Assembly (NCBI GenBank): GCA_012519525.1
Contig: JAAYQB010000128.1
Location: forward strand, 1-6,754
Reading direction: 5' to 3'
From: Bacteroidales bacterium
GTDB lineage: Bacteria > Bacteroidota > Bacteroidia > Bacteroidales > WCHB1-69
DNA length: 6,754 nucleotides
The position numbers and the translations under genes were made by a program. Positions 1-4,165 of the stretch are shown here, in pieces; the first letter of the stretch is position 1, and each line of letters opens with the position of its first letter. The notes under the pieces were generated by a model, which had not been told where the DNA came from, did not search any database, and saw only the letters and a list, made by a program, of their open reading frames with translations.

Positions 1-53
1 GCCACTTTTGATTTAAAAGAGGAGCTAAACTTTTTTCTTGACCTTTTTTCCAT
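1..53 (-). CDS. IS3-family transposase OrfA, N-terminal fragment cut by the window edge
   Basis: Read on the minus strand from ATG at 53, the frame gives MEKRSRKKFSSSFKSKV and is still open at position 1. The pattern of a short basic start, then R-K-F-S, then F-K-x-K-V-A matches the beginning of IS3-family OrfA proteins (HTH_Tnp_1 helix-turn-helix family), which usually read like RRKFSxEFKxKVALEAL. OrfA binds the element's ends and is joined to the DDE-domain OrfB by programmed frameshifting; neither the remaining helix-turn-helix nor OrfB is visible here. No Shine-Dalgarno sequence is seen before the ATG. Only 17 codons are present, so the family call rests on a short but characteristic motif. 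Whether the complete element is intact cannot be judged. Confidence 0.75.
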   Translation of the reverse strand, partial: MEKRSRKKFSSSFKSKV

Positions 54-98
54 AAGACAACTTTTTAATTATTTATACGTTAATTTTTTTTATTTTGT

Positions 99-118
99 TG
101 TCCTAAAAAAGGGAACCA
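99..118 (-). repeat. Terminal inverted repeat of the IS3-family element (candidate)
   Basis: On the minus strand this reads TGGTTCCCTTTTTTAGGACA. It matches 15 of 20 positions of a second motif on the plus strand at 6637-6656 near the right edge. The TG tip and its distance of 46 bases from the OrfA start suit an IS3-type left end. The length of the repeat is a guess because the partner end is outside the window. Confidence 0.55.
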
Positions 119-235
119 TTATATATTAGGCAAAAACACGACTAAAAAGAAAAGTATAAGTTAAAAAAATAAATAATTTTTTTCATAATCCCAATGCTAC
201 ATTAATATATTGTTATACTACAATAACGAGAGGTG

Positions 236-263
236 ACACAAAAAAGTTTACATTTTTTTGTGT
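236..263. terminator. Perfect 10-bp hairpin, possible terminator
   Basis: The arms ACACAAAAAA (236-245) and TTTTTTGTGT (254-263) are exact reverse complements around an 8-base loop. A G-U pair could extend the stem at 235/264. The stem holds only two G-C pairs, and the T run lies inside the 3' arm rather than after it. It could act as a weak terminator of plus-strand transcription leaving the insertion side, or as a structured RNA element. Function is inferred from shape only. Confidence 0.35.
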
Positions 264-464
264 TTCGATTTTGTAAAATTTAAAGCAATGGCATTAGAGT
301 ATATAAAAACTCTTATTTCTGCTTTTTTGACATTTACTTCCTCGCTACAAATAACATCATAAAATCAAAAAATGAAATAAAAACATTGAGCAATGAATTC
401 TATGGCAAAAATAAACACTCTTTTTTACCATAAATTATCAAATAATTGTAGAAAAAACACATAA

Positions 465-489
465 AATGAAAAAATTTCATTAATTAATG
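465..489. promoter_or_regulatory. Overlapping AATG/CATT palindromes upstream of rpsP
   Basis: AATGAAA (465-471), AAA, TTTCATT (475-481) form a 7-bp inverted repeat. Sharing its right arm is a perfect 12-base palindrome CATTAATTAATG (478-489). Three AATG/CATT half-sites therefore lie side by side, ending 22 bases before the -7-like box of rpsP, where a -33 element would be expected. This is a plausible operator, but A/T-rich DNA yields such palindromes by chance fairly often. Confidence 0.3.
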
Positions 490-511
490 CAAAACATATT
501 GATTTTTTTAC

Positions 512-520
512 GACCTTTGC
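512..520 (+). promoter_or_regulatory. Putative -7 box of the rpsP-rimM promoter
   Basis: GACCTTTGC matches the Bacteroidota -7 consensus TAnnTTTG with one mismatch at the first base, and carries the C that often follows. Transcription would begin around 525, giving a leader of about 30 bases before the rpsP ATG. No clear TTTG -33 box lies 19-21 bases upstream; only ATG at 487-489 is near that place. Confidence 0.45.
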
Positions 521-554
521 AGACTTTAAAAATCATATAAAATATATAAAAATT

Positions 555-1235
555 ATGCCAGCAAGAATTAGATTACAAAGACGTGGTAAAAAAGGACAAC
601 CTTTTTATCATATTGTAGTTGCAGATGGTCGAGCACCACGGGATGGACGTTTTATTGAAAAAATTGGCACTTACAATCCCCTAACCAATCCGGCAACTAT
701 AGTTTTGGATTTTGACAGAGCTTATCATTGGATTAGCTGTGGAGCACAACCTTCTGATACAGCTCGTTCTCTTTTAAAAAGAGAAGGGATTTACATGAAA
801 AAACACCTTATGGGTGGAGTACAAAAAGGAGCTTTTGATGAAACCGAAGCACAAAAAAGATTTGATGCTTGGAAACAAGAAAAACAACAAAAAATTAAAG
901 ATTATCAGCTCGAACTTCTTAACACTACAAAAAAGGAAGCTAAAAAACGTTTCGATAATGAAAATAAAATAAGACAAGAAAAAGAAGCCGTTATCAATGA
1001 AAAACGTTTAGCAGAATTAGAAAAAACACGTAAAATAAAAGAAGAAGCTGAAGCAAAAGAAGCTGCTGAACAAGCACAAGCACAAATAGAAGAAGTAGCA
1101 GAAGCAACACAAGAAGTAGAAGCTGAAGCAAAAACAACGGAAGAAGTGCAAGCAACAGCAGTAGAAGAAACAACAGCTGAAAATACAACAAGCGAAAACC
1201 CGACAGCTGAAACTAAAGAAGAGAATGCGGAATAA
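555..1235 (+). CDS. rpsP: 30S ribosomal protein S16 (bS16) with long acidic C-terminal tail
   Basis: bS16 is a primary assembly protein that binds 16S rRNA in the body of the 30S subunit. The N-terminal region, residues 1 to about 85, carries the family signature: PARIRLQRRGKKGQPFYHIVVAD at the start, then R-A-P-R-D-G-R-F-I-E-K-I-G-T-Y-N-P, and later G-A-Q-P-S-D-T-A-R-S-L-L-K-R-E-G. Typical bS16 is about 80-90 residues; this one has 226. The additional part is charged and probably helical or coiled-coil from about 100 to 175 (K/E/R/Q-rich), then becomes a low-complexity E/A/T tail that ends NAE. Extended bS16 tails are known in Bacteroidota, so this is lineage-typical in kind. The ATG is the natural start because the conserved P-A-R-I-R-L follows it directly. 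The leader is A/T-rich without a Shine-Dalgarno. It is co-transcribed with rimM, 3 bases downstream. Confidence 0.97.
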   Translation: MPARIRLQRRGKKGQPFYHIVVADGRAPRDGRFIEKIGTYNPLTNPATIVLDFDRAYHWISCGAQPSDTARSLLKREGIYMKKHLMGGVQKGAFDETEAQKRFDAWKQEKQQKIKDYQLELLNTTKKEAKKRFDNENKIRQEKEAVINEKRLAELEKTRKIKEEAEAKEAAEQAQAQIEEVAEATQEVEAEAKTTEEVQATAVEETTAENTTSENPTAETKEENAE

Positions 1236-1238
1236 ACA

Positions 1239-1763
1239 ATGTTAAACGAATATTTCTACCTCGGAAAAATAACCAAAACATTTGGAATCAGAGGAGAGGT
1301 ATTGGTTTATCTTGATACCGACGAACCGGAAAAATACTATAAGTTAGAATTGGTTTTCTTTAATATCAAAGGAGAACCAATTCCTTTCTTTATTAACTCT
1401 ATCAAAATCAAATCAAAACAACAACTAATCGTTAAGTTTGAAGAAATTGACAATGATAATGCCGCATCCTATATTGACACACAACTATATCTTCCTCTTT
1501 CACTACTTCCGCCTTTAGGAGAAAATAAATTTTATTACCATGAAGTAAAAGGATTTAAAATGATTGATAAACAACACGGAGATATCGGAATTTGTGAAGA
1601 CATATTGGAATATCCCCACCAAGCAATTTTTCAAATCAAACATCCGAAAGGTACAATATTGGTTCCTATCGTAGACCAATACATTATAAAAGTAGATAAG
1701 ACTAACAAAATAATTGAATTAGATACCCCGACAGGATTAATAGAAATTTATTTGAGTTTATAA
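1239..1763 (+). CDS. rimM: Ribosome maturation factor RimM
   Basis: RimM is a cytoplasmic assembly factor that binds uS19 and helps mature the 3' (head) domain of the 30S subunit. The 174 residues match the usual length. Residues about 5-85 form the RimM N-terminal beta-barrel, with the diagnostic G-K-I-T-K-T-F-G-I-R-G-E-V segment at 9-21. A linker with L-P-P-L-G-E-N-K-F-Y-Y-H (about 90-101) leads into the C-terminal PRC-barrel. There the D-I-G-I-C-E-D-I-L-E-Y-P-H-Q-A segment and the V-P-I-V-D-Q-Y-I strand are visible, ending in the usual D-T-P-T-G-L-I-E-I-Y. The start lies 3 bases after the rpsP stop, so the two are almost certainly one transcript and may be translationally coupled. Pairing with rpsP is conserved across bacteria. 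The trmD and rplS genes that often follow are absent; the next gene has its own promoter-like box. Confidence 0.96.
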   Translation: MLNEYFYLGKITKTFGIRGEVLVYLDTDEPEKYYKLELVFFNIKGEPIPFFINSIKIKSKQQLIVKFEEIDNDNAASYIDTQLYLPLSLLPPLGENKFYYHEVKGFKMIDKQHGDIGICEDILEYPHQAIFQIKHPKGTILVPIVDQYIIKVDKTNKIIELDTPTGLIEIYLSL

Positions 1764-1800
1764 AAACAACAATAAAAGATAAAAATGACAATATTTTTAC

Positions 1801-1808
1801 TACTTTTG
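1801..1808 (+). promoter_or_regulatory. Putative -7 box for the PurF-family gene
   Basis: TACTTTTG fits the Bacteroidota TAnnTTTG box at every defined base. Transcription would start near 1814, leaving a leader of about 80 bases before the ATG at 1893. No TTTG is present 19-21 bases upstream, so the promoter is supported by one element only. Confidence 0.45.
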
Positions 1809-1833
1809 TAACGATATGTTATAGTAACGTTAT
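1808..1833. promoter_or_regulatory. GTTA/TAAC half-site cluster at the expected transcription start
   Basis: The hexamer GTAACG occurs at 1808-1813 and again at 1824-1829, 16 bases apart. TAAC (1809-1812) faces GTTA (1818-1821) across 5 bases. That GTTA faces TAAC (1825-1828) across 3. TAACGTTA (1825-1832) is a perfect 8-base palindrome. The cluster begins on the last base of the -7 box and covers the expected start site, the position of a repressor operator. It is offered as a candidate only. Confidence 0.3.
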
Positions 1834-1892
1834 TAGCATGAGTAAAAAACATTATACTTTTTTAATTTTCTAATTTACAACAATATAAAATT

Positions 1893-3302
1893 ATGGGTGG
1901 TTTTTTTGGTACAATAAAACATTCGGATTGCATCAACGATTTGTTTTACGGAACAGATTATAATTTTCACATGGGAACAAAAAGAGGCGGAATGATTGCA
2001 TTGAGCAATGACAATCTCTTTATAAGAAAAATTCACAGCATTGAAAATTCCTATTTTCGCACAAAATTTGAAGATGATTTACCTAATTTTTCAGGGAATT
2101 CAGGCATAGGAATCATAAGCGATACAGACCCTCAGCCTATTATGATGCACTGTCATTTAGGACGATTTGCTCTTGTAACAGTAGCAAGAATCAATAATTT
2201 AAAAGCATTAGAAAAAGAATTTTTAGAACAAGGAAAATATTTTAGCGAACACAGTTCAGGAACTATCAATCAAACCGAATTTATTGCAATGCTCATCAAC
2301 GAAGGAAAAACATTTGTCGAAGGCATTGAAAATGTGTTTAAAAAAATAAAAGGATCATGTTCTATGCTTATACTTACCGAAAACGGAATTATAGCCGCGC
2401 GCGATAAATTAGGACGAACTTCTATTTTATTAGCAAAAGGTAGCGACGGATATGCTGTCTCGTCAGAAACATGTAGCTTCCCGAATTTAGGATATGAGTT
2501 AGAATACACGATGGGTCCGGGAGAAATCATACATATTACTGCCGACGGCTACACTCAACTGCGAAAACCAAACGATAAAATGCAAATATGCGCTTTCTTA
2601 TGGGTTTATTATGGCTTCCCTGTTTGCACACACGAAAATTGCAATGTAGACGAAATGAGATATATATGCGGCTGTGAAATGGGAAAAACAGATAACGATA
2701 TACAGCCTGATTTTGTGAGTGGCATTCCCGATTCCGGCATTGGAATGGCAGTAGGTTATGCGGTAGGAAGAAAAATTCCTTATCGAAATGCCATCGTAAA
2801 ATATACCCCTACTTGGCCCAGAAGTTTTATGCCTATCGATAAAAAAAGACGAGAATTAGTCGCTAAAATGAAATTAATTGCCAATCGTAACATGCTAAAA
2901 AATAAAAGTGTTGTCTTCTGCGATGACTCTATAGTAAGAGGAAATCAATTGAAAGATAACATAAAAGATTTATATCGTTATGGAGCAAAAGAAGTTCATA
3001 TACGCATTAGTTGTCCGCCTATACTCTATCAATGCAATTACTTAAATTTCACATCCTCTCAATCGGAAATGGATTTAATAACACGAAGAGTTATTCGAAA
3101 TTTAGAAAATAATTCTGACGAAAACCTAAAAGCATACATCAACATTAATTCGCCTGAATACAACCGCATGATAGAAACTATAAGAACAACACTAAATGCA
3201 GATAGTCTAAAATTCAATTCATTAGAAACTTTAGTAAAAGCGATTGGTCTGCCAAAAGAAAAAATATGCACGCATTGTTTTGATGGAAGCAGCTATTATT
3301 AA
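1893..3302 (+). CDS. Amidophosphoribosyltransferase (PurF)-family protein with degenerate glutaminase site
   Basis: PurF makes phosphoribosylamine from PRPP and glutamine, the first step of purine synthesis: an N-terminal Ntn-hydrolase glutaminase feeds ammonia to a phosphoribosyltransferase domain. Both halves are recognisable here at near-normal length (469 aa). The transferase half looks intact: I-P-D-S-G at 278-282, the flexible-loop region with R-S-F-M-P near 310-314, and the PRPP motif V-V-F-C-D-D-S-I-V-R-G at 340-350. The four cysteines that hold the 4Fe-4S cluster in Bacillus-type PurF have counterparts at C233, C381, C459 and C462. The glutaminase half is not intact. Residue 2 is Gly, not the nucleophilic Cys (MGGFFG instead of MCGIFG); the H-x-R-Y-S-T and H-N-G-N motifs are replaced (I-S-D-T-D near 75-79, T-V-A-R-I near 96-100), and S-D-T-E is replaced by N-Q-T-E. 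Glutamine hydrolysis is therefore unlikely. This looks like a paralog, not the main purF; its substrate is unknown. Confidence 0.85.
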   Translation: MGGFFGTIKHSDCINDLFYGTDYNFHMGTKRGGMIALSNDNLFIRKIHSIENSYFRTKFEDDLPNFSGNSGIGIISDTDPQPIMMHCHLGRFALVTVARINNLKALEKEFLEQGKYFSEHSSGTINQTEFIAMLINEGKTFVEGIENVFKKIKGSCSMLILTENGIIAARDKLGRTSILLAKGSDGYAVSSETCSFPNLGYELEYTMGPGEIIHITADGYTQLRKPNDKMQICAFLWVYYGFPVCTHENCNVDEMRYICGCEMGKTDNDIQPDFVSGIPDSGIGMAVGYAVGRKIPYRNAIVKYTPTWPRSFMPIDKKRRELVAKMKLIANRNMLKNKSVVFCDDSIVRGNQLKDNIKDLYRYGAKEVHIRISCPPILYQCNYLNFTSSQSEMDLITRRVIRNLENNSDENLKAYININSPEYNRMIETIRTTLNADSLKFNSLETLVKAIGLPKEKICTHCFDGSSYY

Positions 3303-3303
3303 A

Positions 3304-3324
3304 AAAAGAAAATCCTTTTCTTTT
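3304..3324 (+). terminator. A/T-rich hairpin after the PurF-family gene, weak terminator candidate
   Basis: AAAAGAAAA (3304-3312) and TTTTCTTTT (3316-3324) are exact reverse complements around a TCC loop. The stem begins two bases after the stop codon. Only one pair is G-C, so the hairpin is weak, though the 3' arm gives a T-rich exit. It may partly separate this gene from batE. Confidence 0.35.
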
Positions 3325-3382
3325 AACATATAATAAGTTAAATTGAATACCGTTTTTATAATTGCTGTAATAAATTAAGAAT

Positions 3383-4144
3383 ATGAAAATTTATTTAAAA
3401 TTAATAGTTGTAACTTTTTTAACTTTATCTACTTTTTCGCTTTTTGCCAAAAGTGATTCTACTTTTATTAATGCCAACAAAGCATATACACAAAAAAATT
3501 ATACCTTAGCTATACAGTTATACAACGAAGTTCTCGCCGACGGTTATAAAAATGCCGACGTTTATTATAATTTAGGAAATGCTTATTTTAAAAACGGAGA
3601 ACTTTCCAAAGCTATTTTATTCTATGAAAGAGCTTTACGCTTAGACCCTTCCAATAAAGATATCCAACACAACCTTGCCTTTGCCAATCAAAAAATAGTG
3701 GACGAAATAGATATAATTCCCGAAATATTCATTAAAAGATGGATAAACAATACAATTGGCTTATTATCATCAAATGGATGGGCTGTATTATCCACTGTTT
3801 TTTTGATACTAATGCTGTCTATTATTGCTCTAATGCTTTTATCGTCTGTTTATAGAAAAAGAATTATTTTGTTTTTAACAGCAGTTGTTGTATTTATTTT
3901 GCTTACGGTAAGCATTAGTTTTTCATTTTTACAATACAAACAACTAATTAAAAAAGACGAAGCCATTATTACTCAATTAAGTGTAGCTGTTAAAAGTATG
4001 CCCGATTCATCAGGGACAGAACTTTTTACTATACATGAAGGATTGAAAGTTTCCGTTACAGATGCCGTAGACACATGGGTAGAAATAGCTCTACCCAATG
4101 GCAACAAAGGTTGGATAGAATCCGATGCGATAGAAATAATTTAA
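3383..4144 (+). CDS. batE: BatE-like TPR and SH3-domain membrane protein
   Basis: BatE is the last component of the Bacteroides aerotolerance (Bat) system, an envelope-associated set of proteins connected with oxygen and stress tolerance; its biochemical role is unsettled. The 253 residues show the expected order. There is a cleavable signal peptide (1 to about 23, hydrophobic core L-I-V-V-T-F-L-T-L, then F-A-K). Two TPR units follow (about 25-58 and 59-92; Y-Y-N-L-G-N-A-Y-F-K and A-I-L-F-Y-E-R-A-L-R-L-D-P). Two membrane segments lie at about 133-156 and 161-183, with a basic R-K-R turn between them. A bacterial SH3 domain spans about 193-253 (V-K-S-M-P-D-S-S-G-T-E-L-F, G-W-I-E-S-D-A). The TPRs and SH3 domain should sit on the periplasmic side. 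batE normally follows batA-D, but no bat gene lies upstream here. A weak -7-like TATAATTG occurs at 3357-3364. The 3' end faces the next gene across 6 bases. Confidence 0.9.
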   Translation: MKIYLKLIVVTFLTLSTFSLFAKSDSTFINANKAYTQKNYTLAIQLYNEVLADGYKNADVYYNLGNAYFKNGELSKAILFYERALRLDPSNKDIQHNLAFANQKIVDEIDIIPEIFIKRWINNTIGLLSSNGWAVLSTVFLILMLSIIALMLLSSVYRKRIILFLTAVVVFILLTVSISFSFLQYKQLIKKDEAIITQLSVAVKSMPDSSGTELFTIHEGLKVSVTDAVDTWVEIALPNGNKGWIESDAIEII

Positions 4145-4146
4145 AA

Positions 4147-4165
4147 AAAATTAATAATTAATTTT
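4147..4165. terminator. A/T palindrome between convergent genes, weak bidirectional terminator candidate
   Basis: AAAATTAA (4147-4154) and TTAATTTT (4158-4165) are exact complements around TAA; as DNA the symmetry extends to 9 bp. It lies just after the batE stop and overlaps the stop codon and last codons of the minus-strand gene. Preceding A-run and following T's give symmetrical signals, but there are no G-C pairs, so RNA stability is poor. Confidence 0.3.

Larger units (their letters stand above)
1..118 (-). mobile_element. IS3-family insertion sequence, OrfA-proximal end (partial)
   Basis: The sequence shows a minus-strand OrfA start at 53 and, 46 bases upstream of it, a candidate terminal inverted repeat whose outer tip is TGGTTCCC at 118 and whose inner part is AGGACA ending at 99. 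IS3-family ends characteristically start with TG and finish with a CA-type inner edge, and OrfA normally begins within about 100 bases of the left end, so the geometry fits. The rest of the element lies beyond the left edge of the window, so neither the second end nor a target-site duplication can be checked. The element points away from rpsP and stops more than 430 bases short of it, so it probably does not break the rpsP promoter. The exact outer boundary is inferred from the TG tip. Confidence 0.75.
119..554. other. 436-base gene-poor gap between the IS end and rpsP
   Basis: No convincing coding region is seen on either strand. The only open frames are tiny: 288-362 plus (24 codons), 393-464 plus (23 codons) and 186-142 minus (14 codons). 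None has a recognisable product. No tRNA, rRNA or known riboswitch pattern was recognised. The gap does contain GTTAT/ATAAC arms (212-227), a perfect 10-bp-arm hairpin (236-263), overlapping AATG/CATT palindromes (465-489), the rpsP -7-like box (512-520), and an isolated minus-strand TATTTTTG box (413 to 406) that has no upstream element at 19-21 bases. It is very A/T-rich and probably serves as the upstream regulatory region of rpsP plus decayed sequence beside the insertion. Confidence 0.6.

Noticed and set aside
1..129. Plus-strand frame open from position 1 to the stop at 127-129, reading like the end of a protein.
   Set aside because: It is antisense to the clear OrfA start on the minus strand and to the IS terminal repeat; its Phe/Leu/Tyr-rich composition is what A/T-rich DNA gives.
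163..183. AAAAAAAT / ATTTTTTT inverted repeat considered as a terminator.
   Set aside because: All A/T, with homopolymer arms that arise readily by chance here, and no G-C pair to stabilise RNA.
142..186. A 14-codon minus-strand frame starting M-K-K-I-I-Y, like a signal peptide beginning cut by the IS.
   Set aside because: It stops before the IS end, and the hydrophobic look follows from the T-rich sequence; no downstream continuation can be seen.
384..396. A 13-base string CATTGAGCAATGA repeated at 1999-2011.
   Set aside because: The second copy is inside the PurF-family coding sequence in a normal codon context, and a single shared 13-mer in A/T-rich DNA of this length is not surprising.
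406..413. Minus-strand TATTTTTG box considered as a promoter for a small antisense RNA.
   Set aside because: The -7 match is good, but TTTG occurs only 25 bases upstream, outside the usual 19-21, and nothing recognisable lies downstream.
393..464. A 23-codon plus-strand frame starting M-N-S-M-A-K-I.
   Set aside because: No promoter, no recognisable family, no membrane or signal pattern; too short to support alone.
774..1191. Two minus-strand open frames rich in Leu and Phe opposite rpsP.
   Set aside because: They are complements of the Lys/Glu/Ala-rich bS16 tail and have no family resemblance or upstream signal.
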